NCBI RefSeq assembly: GCF_004684905.1
Contig: NZ_SRJC01000002.1
Location: forward strand, 248,001-312,000
DNA: 64,000 nt
Reading direction: 5' to 3'
DNA from: Halobacillus salinus
Lineage (GTDB): Bacteria > Bacillota > Bacilli > Bacillales > Halobacillaceae
A program made the position numbers and the translations under genes. This document shows positions 52,164-63,437 of the stretch, piece after piece. The stretch's first letter is position 1. Every line of letters starts with the position of its first letter. The notes under the pieces are model-generated. The model saw nothing but the letters and a program-made list of their open reading frames with translations, searched no databases and was not told the origin of the DNA.

Positions 52164-54083
52164 TTAATTCATAAATCGCAATAAAAAACATTCGCCAGGC
52201 TTGAGTTCTAACTTCAACTCTCCATTTCTCGCCCGGAAGATACGCTTCTTATTCTCAAGGTTCTGCCACTTTCCTTTTTTCACTTGCAACGTTACATGAT
52301 GTTTTTGCTCCAAATTACGGTTAAACAAATAAATCAACCGTTCATCCGATGCTTTTTGTCCGAAAGCATCCATTCCATTCATCATCCAACGTTCAAATCC
52401 GTACACATCTTCATGCAACTCAAGTGACGTCCAGTTACCTGTGCGCATTGCCGCATGTGTGTTTCTCCACTCCCCTATATTACGGTACCATTTTAGGAGC
52501 TCCTCGTTCTCTCTTCCCCAAGGGTACGGCTTGCGATTATCAGGGTCAGCTCCACCAGTTACTCCAGCTTCATCCCCGTAATACAAGGAAGGTATTCCAG
52601 GAAAGGCATATAGCCACAAGCTCAGCGCTTTGATTTGCCTGATCACTTGCTCTTGCTTAGTTTCCTCCGACCAATCATTAGGAAGAAATTCCACGAGCAT
52701 CGTTTCAATACGTTCGACGTCATGGCTTGAGAGCATATTCATCAAAGCGTAGAAATATTCCCTAGGATAATGTTCCGCAATCGTAGTGAGGCGGCGGTGG
52801 ACGTAGCGTGCATCAATGTCTCCTTTTATAAAGTCCAGCATTACTCTTCGTAGCGGGTAGTTCATGACAGAATCTAGTACTCCACCTAAGAAGTAGTCAC
52901 GTCGTTTCCCATACGCCGTCTTATTCGAAGCATCTTCCCATACCTCACCGAGCAACACACTGGATTTATCATGCTTCTTCAACTGACGGTATATCTGGCT
53001 GATCAAATCATCTGTCAGTTCATCCGCGACATCGAGACGCCAATGGTTTATACCAGACTTTTGCCACGTTTTGATTACACTATCTTTATTGTGTACAAGA
53101 AAGTTCTGATAATCTTGGTTTTCTTTGTTCAGTGTTGGCAATGTCCCTACTCCCCACCAAGCATCATAATCATCTGGGTAGTTATGGAACGTGTACCACG
53201 GGTAGTAAGTAGACTCTTTGGACTGGTAGGCCCCAAGTGATTCGTATTGCCCTTCTCTGTTGAAGTAAATACTGTTACTTCCGGTATGGCTGAAGACTCC
53301 ATCAAGCATGATTTCAATTTTCTTCTTTTTCGCTTCTTTAATGAGCGTTTCTAAATCTTCTTTCGTCCCGAGAAGTGGATCGACTTTATGGTAATCTCCC
53401 GTATCATAACGGTGGTTACTTTCCGCTTCGAAGATTGGGTTCAAGTAGATGACCGTAACTCCAAGCGAGGCGATATAATCCAGTTTCTCCGTAATACCTT
53501 TCAGATTACCTCCGAAGAAGTCCCAACGGATTACTTCCCCACGTTCATTCCGGATATAGATCGGGTCATTTTCCCAATGAGCATGGAGCAAGCTCGACTT
53601 CGGTGCTTGCGATGAATCGATTTCCCCCGCGCTATAGAAGCGGTCCGGAAAAATTTGATACATCGTTGCATTTTTCCACCATTCCGGCGTTCCATACTCC
53701 GGGTCGTAGACCGTGATCTGCCATGAAGGTGGAATGTGATCATAGACTCGCCCTTCTCCACTCTCAAAAATGTTATGACGTCCATAAAAAAGGGAGCGGT
53801 CGCTACAGATCACTTCGAAGTAATACCATACGAGTTGTGGCTCTTCCGGCAGATGAAGTGTTGCTTCAAAGGAACTGTAGTGATGTTCTTCACTATAAAG
53901 GTCCATTTCCAGCGCCCTACCTTCATCTGTCCGATCAAGGATATAATGTAAAATGACGTGCGTCACATCAAAGTGTTCATGGATATCAATGGCTAAGGAA
54001 ACAGAGGAACCCTTCGGTGCTGCACCGAAAGGCTCCCGGTAGGATTCCTCGAAACTGTGATGGTACATCTCTTTTTGTCTCAC
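52164..54083 (-). CDS. GH13 neopullulanase/cyclomaltodextrinase-like amylase
   Basis: A 639-residue GH13 enzyme. The N-terminal 120 residues form a CBM34-like beta domain; the barrel begins at WWKNATMYQIFPDRF. Catalytic residues are Asp in HWRLDVADEL, Glu in VLLGEVWED and Asp in MLSSHDVER. There is no signal peptide, so it acts inside the cell on maltodextrins. It is last in the glycogen operon, 19 bp after glgP, and would trim the limit dextrins left by the phosphorylase. Confidence 0.9.
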   Translation of the reverse strand: MRQKEMYHHSFEESYREPFGAAPKGSSVSLAIDIHEHFDVTHVILHYILDRTDEGRALEMDLYSEEHHYSSFEATLHLPEEPQLVWYYFEVICSDRSLFYGRHNIFESGEGRVYDHIPPSWQITVYDPEYGTPEWWKNATMYQIFPDRFYSAGEIDSSQAPKSSLLHAHWENDPIYIRNERGEVIRWDFFGGNLKGITEKLDYIASLGVTVIYLNPIFEAESNHRYDTGDYHKVDPLLGTKEDLETLIKEAKKKKIEIMLDGVFSHTGSNSIYFNREGQYESLGAYQSKESTYYPWYTFHNYPDDYDAWWGVGTLPTLNKENQDYQNFLVHNKDSVIKTWQKSGINHWRLDVADELTDDLISQIYRQLKKHDKSSVLLGEVWEDASNKTAYGKRRDYFLGGVLDSVMNYPLRRVMLDFIKGDIDARYVHRRLTTIAEHYPREYFYALMNMLSSHDVERIETMLVEFLPNDWSEETKQEQVIRQIKALSLWLYAFPGIPSLYYGDEAGVTGGADPDNRKPYPWGRENEELLKWYRNIGEWRNTHAAMRTGNWTSLELHEDVYGFERWMMNGMDAFGQKASDERLIYLFNRNLEQKHHVTLQVKKGKWQNLENKKRIFRARNGELKLELKPGECFLLRFMN

Positions 54084-54102
54084 GAAAAGGCCTCCTAAAA
54101 CA

Positions 54103-56547
54103 TCACTTTAACGATTGAACTCGTTCAATATGCCAAATGTCACCAGCATATTCTTGGATCGTTCGATCGCTTGAAAAGGCACCTGAGTGGGCGATGTTCA
54201 CTAAGCTCTTCAGGTTCCACTGGCGTTTACGTTGGTAATCCTGACTGACTCTCTTCTGTGTGAGGACGTAATCTGCGAAGTCCTTCAATACGAAATATTC
54301 ATCATTATAAGTTACGAGCGCATCATAAATCTCTTGAAAATCTGTTTCCCCTTTAGAAAACGGGCTATAGTGAATCAACTGATCCAAAGTGTTACGGACC
54401 CGTTCATCCTGTTCATATATTTCACGAGACGAATAAGCTCCATTACGGTAATACTCCAACACTTCTTCAGAGCTTAATCCAAAGGTATAAATGTGGTCAT
54501 CTCCAACGAAATCATGAATTTCCACGTTCGCTCCGTCCATCGTACCTACTGTAAGTGCCCCGTTCATCATAAACTTCATGTTTCCTGTACCCGACGCTTC
54601 TTTGCTTGCCGTTGAAATCTGTTCACTTACATTGGCTGCTGGTATGATCTTCTCTGCAAGTGATACCGAATAGTTCGGCAGGAAAACAACTTTAATATAT
54701 GAATTCACATCCGGATCATTATTAACGACATTCGCGATCCGGTTGATCAACTGAATGACTTTCTTAGCAAAATGATAACCTGATGCTGCCTTAGCTCCGA
54801 AGAAGAACGTCCTTGGCATGATATCAAGCGTTGGGTCAGCTTTTAACTCATTATATAAATGCATAATATGAAGTGCGTTCATCAATTGACGCTTGTAACC
54901 ATGCAGGCGTTTAATTTGTACATCATATATAGAATCAGGATCGACGGTGATACCTTGGGTTTCTTTCACCCAATTGGAGAAAGAGCGTTTGTTTTCTTGT
55001 TTAATATCGTGCAGAGAATCCAGCAACGCAACGTCTTCTTTCTTATCCAAGAGACGCTTCAGCTGTTTAGGATCTTCTCTCCACTCATTACCAATAGATT
55101 CTGTTATAAGATTGGATAAGGACGGGTTTGCGTGCATCAACCAACGACGGTGGGTAATACCATTCGTCTTGTTATTAAACCGTTCAGGGAATGTATCGTA
55201 GAAACGCTTCATTTCCCGCTTCTTCAGGATTTCTGTGTGTAATTTGGCAACACCATTTACACTATGACTTCCAACAATGGCTAAATGCGCCATCTTCACT
55301 TGACCATCTGCAACAATAGCTAAATCCGCAATTCGGTCGAATTCACCAGGATATGTCTTCCATAATCCTTGGCAGAAACGTTCGTTAATCTCATCAATGA
55401 TCATGAATACACGCGGAAGTAAGTTTCTCACCATATCCACCGGCCAAGATTCAAGTGCTTCACTAAGCGTCGTGTGGTTCGTATAGGAAACAGTTGCCTG
55501 CGTAAGATCCCAGGCTTCTTCCCATCCTAAACCTTTCTCATCCATCAGGATTCTCATCAATTCTGGTATGACTAAAGCAGGGTGGGTGTCGTTAATGTGG
55601 ATTGCCACTTTATCAGAGAACGCGGACCAAGGAAGCCCAAGCTGTTCAAAGGAGCGAACCACAGATTGGACCCCAGACGATACAAGGAAGTACTCCTGTT
55701 TTAAGCGGAGCTTTTTCCCGTCTTCTGTTGAATCATCCGGATATAGAAACTCAGAAATGGCTTCCAGGGAGCGCTTGTGGTCTAGAAAATGACCAAAGTG
55801 GCTCTCTATTTCTGCTTTTTTCAAGGTATCTTCAACAGTAGGCTCTGCAGACCAAAGTCTTAGCGTATTGACCGTTTCGTTGTTATATCCAACGACAGGT
55901 ACATCGTAAGGAACTGCTCGAATTTGTTCGTAGCCGGTATGCTCAAAATGAAGATCTCCTTCATCATTCTCTACTGCATTGATGCGTCCACCAAAACGAA
56001 CTTCTAACGCTTCTTCCGGCCTGCGTACTTCCCATAAAAACTGCTGACTCAACCAATCATCTGGCAGTTCTACCTGTTTCCCATCAATGATTTGCTGGTC
56101 GAACATGCCATATTTATAGCGCATCCCATAACCATGTCCAGCTAATTCTAAAGAAGCGAGAGAATCTAAGAAGCAGGCAGCTAAACGACCAAGTCCACCA
56201 TTTCCGAGACCGGCATCCTTCTCTTTTTCCTCAAGCATAGATAAAGATAACCCCAACTCTTCCATCCCTTCCTTCACGAGATGCAAAAGCTGCATATTCA
56301 GAAGGTTATTACCGAGCATACGCCCCATCAGAAATTCCATAGAGAAATAGTACACTTGCTTGTTTTGATTCTCTCTATACTCCCGTTTGGTCTTCACCCA
56401 GTTCTCGCTGATTTTGTCTTGTACGAGCGAGCCGAGTGTCCGGTATGCATCATACTCTGTAGCGGTCTCCAACGTCTTACCGAACTGCGTTTCCAGCTTC
56501 TTCTTGAACTTCTCTTGAAACTCCTTCTTGTCACTGAACATCACCAT
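54103..56547 (-). CDS. glgP: glycogen phosphorylase
   Basis: An 814-residue PLP-dependent phosphorylase that releases glucose-1-phosphate from glycogen. The PLP lysine is in EASGTGNMKFMMNG near residue 680, and GLGNGGLGRLAACFLDSLA near residue 115 marks the N-terminal domain. The start is the ATG at 56547, behind GGGAGGAA; a longer frame to 56562 includes that site. It follows glgA after 23 bp. Confidence 0.95.
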   Translation of the reverse strand: MVMFSDKKEFQEKFKKKLETQFGKTLETATEYDAYRTLGSLVQDKISENWVKTKREYRENQNKQVYYFSMEFLMGRMLGNNLLNMQLLHLVKEGMEELGLSLSMLEEKEKDAGLGNGGLGRLAACFLDSLASLELAGHGYGMRYKYGMFDQQIIDGKQVELPDDWLSQQFLWEVRRPEEALEVRFGGRINAVENDEGDLHFEHTGYEQIRAVPYDVPVVGYNNETVNTLRLWSAEPTVEDTLKKAEIESHFGHFLDHKRSLEAISEFLYPDDSTEDGKKLRLKQEYFLVSSGVQSVVRSFEQLGLPWSAFSDKVAIHINDTHPALVIPELMRILMDEKGLGWEEAWDLTQATVSYTNHTTLSEALESWPVDMVRNLLPRVFMIIDEINERFCQGLWKTYPGEFDRIADLAIVADGQVKMAHLAIVGSHSVNGVAKLHTEILKKREMKRFYDTFPERFNNKTNGITHRRWLMHANPSLSNLITESIGNEWREDPKQLKRLLDKKEDVALLDSLHDIKQENKRSFSNWVKETQGITVDPDSIYDVQIKRLHGYKRQLMNALHIMHLYNELKADPTLDIMPRTFFFGAKAASGYHFAKKVIQLINRIANVVNNDPDVNSYIKVVFLPNYSVSLAEKIIPAANVSEQISTASKEASGTGNMKFMMNGALTVGTMDGANVEIHDFVGDDHIYTFGLSSEEVLEYYRNGAYSSREIYEQDERVRNTLDQLIHYSPFSKGETDFQEIYDALVTYNDEYFVLKDFADYVLTQKRVSQDYQRKRQWNLKSLVNIAHSGAFSSDRTIQEYAGDIWHIERVQSLK

Positions 56548-56570
56548 GTGATTTCCTCCCATTGTATCTA

Positions 56571-58001
56571 CTACTCAAACATCGTTCGATAAAGATCCAT
56601 ATATTGAGTAGCAGAGTTCTTCCAAGTGAACTTACTCTTGCAAACGTTTTTTATTAACTTTTGCCAAGATGCAGGTTCTTGATAGAGTGTAATCGCTCGG
56701 CGAATGGTATAAAGCATGTCATGAGCATTGTAGTTGGCAAAGGTGAACCCATTTCCCTCTCCCGTATCTTCTTCGTAGGCTTGCACCGTATCTTTAAGAC
56801 CGCCTGTCTCTCTGACGATCGGAGCAGATAAGTAACGAAGAGCAATCAGCTGTCCGATGCCACAAGGTTCGAAACGTGACGGCATCAAAAACAAGTCACT
56901 GCCTGCGTAGATTTGACGAGAGAAAGGTTCAGAGAAACGAATATGGGTAGACATCTTCTCCGGGTGACGTTCTTGAACCCATTGAAGCATCTGCTCATAG
57001 TGGTATTCTCCTGTTCCCAACACCACCATCTGTACGTCGTCATGATACAGAAGGTCATCAATGACACGCCCGATCAAATCGAACCCTTTCTGTTCTACCA
57101 ATCTGGAAACGATGCCAATCATCGGAACATCCTTCCGCACTGGTAATCCGAGCTGTTCTTGCAACCACATCTTGTTCTGAGCTTTCTTGATCAACGAACT
57201 TCGATAAGGAAAAGCAAGCGCCTCATCTTTCATAGGATTATAGTTTTGGTCATCGATACCATTCACAATCCCTACAAGTTCGTTGGAACGCTTCCGAAGT
57301 ACTCCATCAAGGTTTTCCCCGTAATATGGCGTTTGAATCTCCTCAGCATAGGTTTCACTCACCGTTGTAATGAAATCTGCGTAATTCAACGCACCCTTCA
57401 TGAAGTTGATGTTTCCAAAGAATTCGAGTGCATCTTCTCTCATCATACCCTCATCGAAGTCCATCAAATCGTGTAACACAGTTTGAGCGTAAATTCCTTG
57501 GTACTTCAAATTATGGATCGTAAAGACGGTTTTCATACCATGCAGTTTTTCTACATCTTTGTAGTGGGTATGTAAGAACACCGGCAACAATCCTGTCTGC
57601 CAATCATGACAATGCAAAACATCAGGCGTCCACTCCCATGAAACAAGCATTTCCATTACTGCACGATTAAAAAAGACAAAGCGTTCCGCTTCATCATCGT
57701 AACCATATAAATTCGAGCGTTTGAAATAATACTCGTTATCTATAAAATATACTGGAATGCCTTCGTACTCTATATATTCCACCCCTGCATATTGGTTCCG
57801 CCACCCTAGTGGAACATCCAGCTCCTCAAGATGTGTCATATTCAACTTCCAATGGTCATCCATTGTCTCGTATTTCGGTAGAACAACGCGTACATCTGCC
57901 CCTTGCTCTTTCAGCGCGTGAGGAAGCGTTCCCAATACGTCTGCAAGCCCACCAGTCTTAATAAACGGCGTACATTCTGAACCAACCATCAATACCTTCA
58001 T
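56571..58001 (-). CDS. glgA: glycogen synthase
   Basis: A 476-residue GT5 transferase that extends glycogen from ADP-glucose. The N-terminal substrate motif is FIKTGGLADVLGTLP near residue 14, and the C-terminal domain shows MPSRFEPCGIGQLIALRYL near residue 375. The start is the ATG at 58001 with AAGGAGTG upstream; the frame open to 58130 overlaps glgD and is not used. Length is normal. Confidence 0.95.
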   Translation of the reverse strand: MKVLMVGSECTPFIKTGGLADVLGTLPHALKEQGADVRVVLPKYETMDDHWKLNMTHLEELDVPLGWRNQYAGVEYIEYEGIPVYFIDNEYYFKRSNLYGYDDEAERFVFFNRAVMEMLVSWEWTPDVLHCHDWQTGLLPVFLHTHYKDVEKLHGMKTVFTIHNLKYQGIYAQTVLHDLMDFDEGMMREDALEFFGNINFMKGALNYADFITTVSETYAEEIQTPYYGENLDGVLRKRSNELVGIVNGIDDQNYNPMKDEALAFPYRSSLIKKAQNKMWLQEQLGLPVRKDVPMIGIVSRLVEQKGFDLIGRVIDDLLYHDDVQMVVLGTGEYHYEQMLQWVQERHPEKMSTHIRFSEPFSRQIYAGSDLFLMPSRFEPCGIGQLIALRYLSAPIVRETGGLKDTVQAYEEDTGEGNGFTFANYNAHDMLYTIRRAITLYQEPASWQKLIKNVCKSKFTWKNSATQYMDLYRTMFE

Positions 58002-58080
58002 TCTATTCGGACACTCCTTATCCTTTGTTATATGAAAGGGACTGCCAGAAAAATCGTTCGGACAGCCCCATTTTATCCAC

Positions 58081-59187
58081 TTACATAGATTTTCTTTTCG
58101 GCACAACAAACGGCTTCTCTGGTGCACCAATCAGCGTACGTCCAGCAGAGATTTTACAGTCTTTATCCAAGATGACATTCTCCAATACAGCATTCGGCTC
58201 AATTTCACAACGCTGCATGATGATAGAGTTCTTAATTATGGCACCTTCTCCGATTTTCACACCACGGAACAAAATACTATCCTCTACTTGCCCTTCAATG
58301 ACGCAGCCATTAGCAACTAATGTATTGGTCACTTCTGATGACGGCAAATATTTAGACGGTGCTTCGTTTTTTACCTTAGTGAAAATAGGCGCTTCATTAC
58401 CAAATAAACCGTCATGCTGATCTGCCTCTAGCAGTTTGCAGCTATTTCGATAATAACTTTCCACCGAATTAACAAGGGCGTGCGTACCTTCATATTCGTA
58501 TGCATGAATATGAAGCTCAGCAAGCTTCGCTTTAATGCCGTCTAGGAAGAAGTGGCTCCCTCCATGAGCAATACACTGCTCAATCAATTCGATCATCAGA
58601 TCTTTCTTGACCAAGTACATATCCATATATACATTTATGCTGCTATGGTCATTGTGAATGCCTGTCACACGACTGTTTTGATCGATTTCCAGTTTATGAG
58701 CAAGCTGATATTCCGGGTACAATTCGTCCACACGATTGTACACAACGGTAACATCTGCATCGACCTCTTTATGCTCTTTCAACACTTCTTGGAAATCAAT
58801 ATTACAGATGTTCTGTGAACCTGAGACTAGAATATAATCCGCCCATGCACGGTGAAGGAAATCCAAGTTGTTATGAAAATGCTGAAGGTCCCCTTTCGAA
58901 ATGTCCGTCGGGTCATTCCAGTCTGGTGGTAGAATGAACATCCCACCGCGTTTTCGGTCCAAGTCCCACGCTTTCCCTTGTTCAAGGTGGTCCATTAGTG
59001 ACCTGTACTTACGCCTCGCAAAAACAGCCACTGACTCAATTCTAGAATTCGCCATGTTAGAAACAGCGAAATCAATCATCCGATAACGACCTGCAAACGG
59101 CACAGCCGCTCCGCATCGGAAATACGTTAATTCATCCAACAAATCCTGTTCATGATCTAAGTTGATAATTCCGGCAATACGGTCCAT
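58081..59187 (-). CDS. glgD: glucose-1-phosphate adenylyltransferase regulatory subunit
   Basis: A 368-residue homologue of GlgC. The nucleotidyltransferase domain is recognisable (YRMIDFAVSNMANSRI) and a left-handed beta-helix fills the C-terminus, but the usual N-terminal AGGxGTRL nucleotide loop is absent, starting instead MDRIAGIINLDHEQD. In Bacillus GlgD forms a complex with GlgC and modulates it. It lies 12 bp after glgC. Confidence 0.93.
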   Translation of the reverse strand: MDRIAGIINLDHEQDLLDELTYFRCGAAVPFAGRYRMIDFAVSNMANSRIESVAVFARRKYRSLMDHLEQGKAWDLDRKRGGMFILPPDWNDPTDISKGDLQHFHNNLDFLHRAWADYILVSGSQNICNIDFQEVLKEHKEVDADVTVVYNRVDELYPEYQLAHKLEIDQNSRVTGIHNDHSSINVYMDMYLVKKDLMIELIEQCIAHGGSHFFLDGIKAKLAELHIHAYEYEGTHALVNSVESYYRNSCKLLEADQHDGLFGNEAPIFTKVKNEAPSKYLPSSEVTNTLVANGCVIEGQVEDSILFRGVKIGEGAIIKNSIIMQRCEIEPNAVLENVILDKDCKISAGRTLIGAPEKPFVVPKRKSM

Positions 59188-59199
59188 AATATCCCCCTC

Positions 59200-60357
59200 T
59201 TAGGTATTTACGTAGTTTGATGCAAGTACACTGCCTTCTTCTGCAACAAGAGTTATTTCACTGCCTGGTGTAGGGTCTCCAATAACCGCACCATCTTCAA
59301 TTACGGTTCCTTTTGAAATAATTGCCCGGTTGATCGTCACGTTCTTACCGATTTTGACATCCGGCATAATGACCGAGTCTTTCACAACAGACGAATCGCT
59401 GACCTGTACTCCGTAGAAAATGATGGATGTATCTACCGTTCCATGAATGCGGCATCCTTCGTTAATCAGCGCATTCTTCACCTTGGCGGTCGGTGCCAGG
59501 TATTGAGGTGGCTGGTTCGGATTCTTGGAGTAAATGCGCCATTCCCCGTCATTCAAGTTCAAATCCGGATCTTTCTTAAGCAGGTCCATGTTGGCTTCCC
59601 ATAAGCTATCGACCGTTCCTACGTCTTTCCAGTAGCCATCGAAACGATAAGCCATCATTTTTTTATAATCTCTAAGAAGAGCCGGGATGATGTCTTTCCC
59701 GAAGTCGTGCGAGGAGTTTTCGTTTTCCGCATCTTCTATCAAATATTGTTTCAATACATCCCCACGGAAAATGTAGACACCCATCGACGCCAGATTACTC
59801 TTCGGATGTTCAGGTTTTTCGTCAAACTCCGTAATACGTCCTTGTTCATTCGCATTCATAATTCCAAAACGATTTGCTTCCTCCCAAGGTACTTCGATTA
59901 CAGAAATCGTGCAGTCCGCTCCAGATTCCTTGTGATGCTCAAGCATTTCGCTGTAATCCATTTTATAAATGTGATCTCCAGATAGAATCAGTACGTGTTC
60001 CGGTTCGTACTGGTTCAAGAATTGCAGGTTTCGGTAAATGGCGTTAGCTGTTCCGGTGTACCAGCCCCCGCCATCTGATTGCATAAAAGGAGGCAGGACG
60101 GAAACGCCACCGTATTTACGATCTAAGTCCCATGGGGAACCGATTCCAATATAATCATTTAAAATAAGTGGTTCATATTGCGTGAGTACGCCTACCGTAT
60201 CAATGCCTGAGTTTGTACAATTGCTGAGCGGGAAATCAATAATACGGTACTTCCCTCCGAAGTAAACAGCAGGCTTCGCGACTCGCTTTGTCAACGACTT
60301 AAGCCTCGTTCCTTGACCTCCGGCTAATAGCATGGCAACACATTCTTTATTCTTCAT
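59200..60357 (-). CDS. glgC: glucose-1-phosphate adenylyltransferase
   Basis: A 385-residue enzyme that makes ADP-glucose, the first committed step of glycogen synthesis. The nucleotide loop is [16 protein letters not shown] at residues 10-25, followed by [16 protein letters not shown] and the substrate region [14 protein letters not shown] beta-helix domain ends the protein. It overlaps the end of glgB by 11 bp. Confidence 0.95.
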   Translation of the reverse strand: MKNKECVAMLLAGGQGTRLKSLTKRVAKPAVYFGGKYRIIDFPLSNCTNSGIDTVGVLTQYEPLILNDYIGIGSPWDLDRKYGGVSVLPPFMQSDGGGWYTGTANAIYRNLQFLNQYEPEHVLILSGDHIYKMDYSEMLEHHKESGADCTISVIEVPWEEANRFGIMNANEQGRITEFDEKPEHPKSNLASMGVYIFRGDVLKQYLIEDAENENSSHDFGKDIIPALLRDYKKMMAYRFDGYWKDVGTVDSLWEANMDLLKKDPDLNLNDGEWRIYSKNPNQPPQYLAPTAKVKNALINEGCRIHGTVDTSIIFYGVQVSDSSVVKDSVIMPDVKIGKNVTINRAIISKGTVIEDGAVIGDPTPGSEITLVAEEGSVLASNYVNT

Positions 60358-62263
60358 GATCTTCCTCCTTATTTGCTGAAGTTCGTTTCAAGAAGCTCAC
60401 ACCGAGCGGGGGAATCGTCATGGTTATATGCTGATCTTGACCTTGCCAAGGGACAGGAACTGTGTCTAAACCAACACCATTGATTTGTCCAGACCCTCCG
60501 AAATGTTCCGCATCACTCGAGAATACTTCTTTATATGAGCCTTGTTTCGGTACTCCCACTTTGTAATCGTGGTACACTTCGGGAGTGAAGTTGCATACGA
60601 CGATGACCTGGTCTTGGCTTGTTCGTCCATTTCGAACAAACGAAACGATGCTTTGTTCATAGTTCTGGGCATCGATCCAGAAGAACCCTTCTTCTTTATG
60701 ATCAAGTTCCCATAGCGACGGCATCTCCCGATATAGAAGGTGAAGCTGCTCCATATAGCGCTTCGTTGCAGCATGAGAATCATAATCAAGCAATTCCCAG
60801 TCCAAATCCTCTAAATCTTTCCACTCATCGAATTGGCCGAATTCACCTCCCATGAATAAGAGTTTCTTACCAGGGTGGGCGTACATATAAGCTAGAAACG
60901 CTCGTAAATTAGCAAACTTCTGCCAATAGTCACCCGGCATTTTATTTAACAACGATTTCTTACCATGAACGACTTCATCATGAGAAATCGGCAATACAAA
61001 GTTTTCAGAGAACGCATAGAAAAGCGAGAAAGTAATTAAGTTGTGATGGTACTTCCTATGAATAGGGTCTGTTTCCATATATTTGAGCATGTCATTCATC
61101 CAGCCCATATTCCATTTATAATTGAAGCCAAGTCCCCCTATATAAGTCGGAGAACTTACTAATGGCCACGAAGTAGATTCTTCCGCCATCATGAGACAGT
61201 TCGGCACTTCCTCAAAAATGGCTTCATTCATTTTCTTGATAAAGGAAACAGCTTCTAAGTTCTCTCTGCCACCGTATTCGTTCAATTCCCACTCTCCGTC
61301 TTCTTTGCCGAAGTCTAAATAAAGCATACTTGCTACGGCATCTACGCGAAGTCCGTCCAAGTGGTATTCTTTCAACCAATAAATGGCGTTGGAGATAAGA
61401 AAGCTCTGAACTTCGTTTCTAGCAAAGTCGAACGTCAGGGTTCCCCACTGCGTCTTTTCTGCTTTGCTTGGGTTGGCATATTCATAGAGTGCTTCTCCGT
61501 CAAAGCGCCTCAATCCGTGTTCATCTTTACAGAAGTGGCCGGGTACCCAGTCCAGAATGACTCCTATGCCTTGTTGGTGGCACTGGTCGACGAAATATTT
61601 GAAGTCATCCGGTGTACCGTAACGGGAGGTAACTGCGAAATAGCCGGTAATTTGATAGCCCCAGGAGCGATCGAAAGGGTGTTCCATAATGGGAAGCAGC
61701 TCGATGTGTGTATAACCCATCTCTTTCACATAAGGGATCAACATATCGGCGTATTCACGGAAGTTGTAGAACACTTCAGGTTCAATGTATTTCCATGAAC
61801 CTAAGTGAACCTCGTAGATAGAAATTGGAGATTCATAGATATTCCTTGACTGCCTGTCCTTCATCCATTCCTTGTCTTTCCATTCATAGTCATCAAGAGG
61901 ATAAACCTTCGAAGCGGTATCGGGGCGTAACTCACTCGAAAAAGCATAAGGGTCCGCTTTGAGACGCAAGTGACCATGAGGAGTCAATATCTCATATTTA
62001 TATATCATCCCTTTGTCCACCTCAGGAATAAATGCGAACCATAACCCTTCATCGTTCACTCTTTCCATCCGGTGTTTCCTTCCGTCCCAATCATTGAATG
62101 GACCAACAACACTAACTTGTTCGGCATTTGGTGCCCATACTCCAAAACGTATTCCTTCTTCACCATTTTGACGATCGCGGTGTGCTCCGAGAAGCTGATA
62201 ACTATATCTAAGGTTTCCTTCATGGAATAAATAAATATCTTGTTCCAATGCCGTATCATTCAT
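60347..62263 (-). CDS. glgB: 1,4-alpha-glucan branching enzyme
   Basis: A 638-residue GH13 branching enzyme. An N-terminal CBM48 domain ([20 protein letters not shown]) precedes the barrel. Catalytic residues are Asp in [14 protein letters not shown], Glu in MMAEESTSW and Asp in [11 protein letters not shown]. The start is the ATG at 62263 with AAGGAG upstream; an in-frame GTG three codons earlier is also possible. It is first in the operon glgB-glgC-glgD-glgA-glgP-amylase. Confidence 0.95.
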   Translation of the reverse strand: MNDTALEQDIYLFHEGNLRYSYQLLGAHRDRQNGEEGIRFGVWAPNAEQVSVVGPFNDWDGRKHRMERVNDEGLWFAFIPEVDKGMIYKYEILTPHGHLRLKADPYAFSSELRPDTASKVYPLDDYEWKDKEWMKDRQSRNIYESPISIYEVHLGSWKYIEPEVFYNFREYADMLIPYVKEMGYTHIELLPIMEHPFDRSWGYQITGYFAVTSRYGTPDDFKYFVDQCHQQGIGVILDWVPGHFCKDEHGLRRFDGEALYEYANPSKAEKTQWGTLTFDFARNEVQSFLISNAIYWLKEYHLDGLRVDAVASMLYLDFGKEDGEWELNEYGGRENLEAVSFIKKMNEAIFEEVPNCLMMAEESTSWPLVSSPTYIGGLGFNYKWNMGWMNDMLKYMETDPIHRKYHHNLITFSLFYAFSENFVLPISHDEVVHGKKSLLNKMPGDYWQKFANLRAFLAYMYAHPGKKLLFMGGEFGQFDEWKDLEDLDWELLDYDSHAATKRYMEQLHLLYREMPSLWELDHKEEGFFWIDAQNYEQSIVSFVRNGRTSQDQVIVVCNFTPEVYHDYKVGVPKQGSYKEVFSSDAEHFGGSGQINGVGLDTVPVPWQGQDQHITMTIPPLGVSFLKRTSANKEEDHEE

Positions 62264-62431
62264 TCTGTCCACCACTCCTTCCAACTCCTGAATTGCTTTA
62301 ACTAGATGCTTACTTTAATCATAAATATTCAGCATGGGATTTACAATTATATTTATGAAAAAATTCTGAAAAGTTTTGTCGATTTTTGCTTTATTTTCAG
62401 GCTTTCAACGACTATTGTGAAAATAATGGAA

Positions 62432-62446
62432 AGGTAAGCGTTTACA
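62432..62446 (-). promoter_or_regulatory. candidate CcpA cre site ahead of the glg operon
   Basis: AGGTAAGCGTTTACA on the plus strand matches the cre consensus with one mismatch, the same one as at 3012-3026. It overlaps a possible minus-strand -35 TTGTAA, which has TATTTT 16 bp downstream. Catabolite control of glycogen synthesis is plausible. Confidence 0.5.
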
Positions 62447-62551
62447 AATATAAGTTCCACATTTTTACATGTTAAAACATAAAAACTGACATTGTTTTAC
62501 CAAAATCATTTAGTGGTATAACGATAGAAACAAAACAAAGGGGTGAGCCCG

Positions 62552-62983
62552 GTGTCCTTAACAGGTATCAGTCTACTGATTATTGCACTTTCCTTTGCAC
62601 TCATCGCAATCTATGTCGTCAAGACATTGAAAGCCGCTTCCGGCACGATGACGAGCGTTTCAAGCACGCTTGAAAAAGTAGAGGGACAGATGCAAGGCAT
62701 TACGAGCGAATCAGAAAGTCTACTTAAAAAGACCAACCGAATTGCTGAAGATGTTGAACATAAAACCCAGACGCTGAACGGACTTGTTGAAACTGTAAAC
62801 AATGTCGGATCTACAGTCGGAAATGTAAATACATCTCTTCAAGGAATGGCAGAGAGTGTAGCCCATGCTTCCAATCAGAAAGATGAAAAGGTCGTCCAAG
62901 CTATGAAATGGGGCGACGCAGCGATTGAACTCTACTTGAAATGGAAAACGAAAAAAACCCAGACTGGAAGAAAGGGGTCGTAA
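62552..62983 (+). CDS. DUF948 protein (YtxG-like)
   Basis: A 143-residue protein with an N-terminal transmembrane helix (LTGISLLIIALSFALIAIYVV) and a long helical, coiled-coil-like region as in DUF948 proteins. In Bacillus the relative YtxG is a general-stress protein. The GTG at 62552 has AAAGGGG eight bases upstream; a GTG at 62543 lies inside that site. It starts a plus-strand operon of four small genes. Confidence 0.82.
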   Translation: MSLTGISLLIIALSFALIAIYVVKTLKAASGTMTSVSSTLEKVEGQMQGITSESESLLKKTNRIAEDVEHKTQTLNGLVETVNNVGSTVGNVNTSLQGMAESVAHASNQKDEKVVQAMKWGDAAIELYLKWKTKKTQTGRKGS

Positions 62984-62984
62984 T

Positions 62985-63437
62985 ATGGATTGGTTAGGAA
63001 TTGGAGTTTTTATTATAGGCATTGCCTTCGCCATTGTATCCATTTTCTTGATTAAAGCTTTAAATAACTTAGCGAACGTTTTGAAAGGGGTAACCAAAAC
63101 CGTCGACCAACTGCCTGGGCAGTTAGACTCCGTAATGAGCGAAACCTCAAACGTCCTGCATAACAGTAATGACACATTAGCAGATGTAAATGAAAAGATA
63201 CGTGCACTCAGCCCTCTTTTCTATATCGTTGGAGATATCGGTGAATCCTCCCGCAAACTGACATCCTCTCTTGTAGATATGACCTACTCTATGAAGAGCA
63301 CGACTCGAGAAGGAGAACAGCGTGTTAACGAGGAAGGATGGAGAGGAATTTACGGGGCACTAGCGCTGACGTATTACTTCGTCCAAAAGCGAAGTGCACT
63401 AAAGACAGTCCAAATGAAGAGTCAAACAAATGAGTAA
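62985..63437 (+). CDS. second DUF948 protein
   Basis: A 150-residue protein with an N-terminal helix (GIGVFIIGIAFAIVSIFLIKA) and the same DUF948 layout (NLANVLKGVTKTVDQLPGQLD). It begins two bases after the first copy and likely arose by duplication. Both would sit on the membrane with the helical part inside. Confidence 0.82.
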   Translation: MDWLGIGVFIIGIAFAIVSIFLIKALNNLANVLKGVTKTVDQLPGQLDSVMSETSNVLHNSNDTLADVNEKIRALSPLFYIVGDIGESSRKLTSSLVDMTYSMKSTTREGEQRVNEEGWRGIYGALALTYYFVQKRSALKTVQMKSQTNE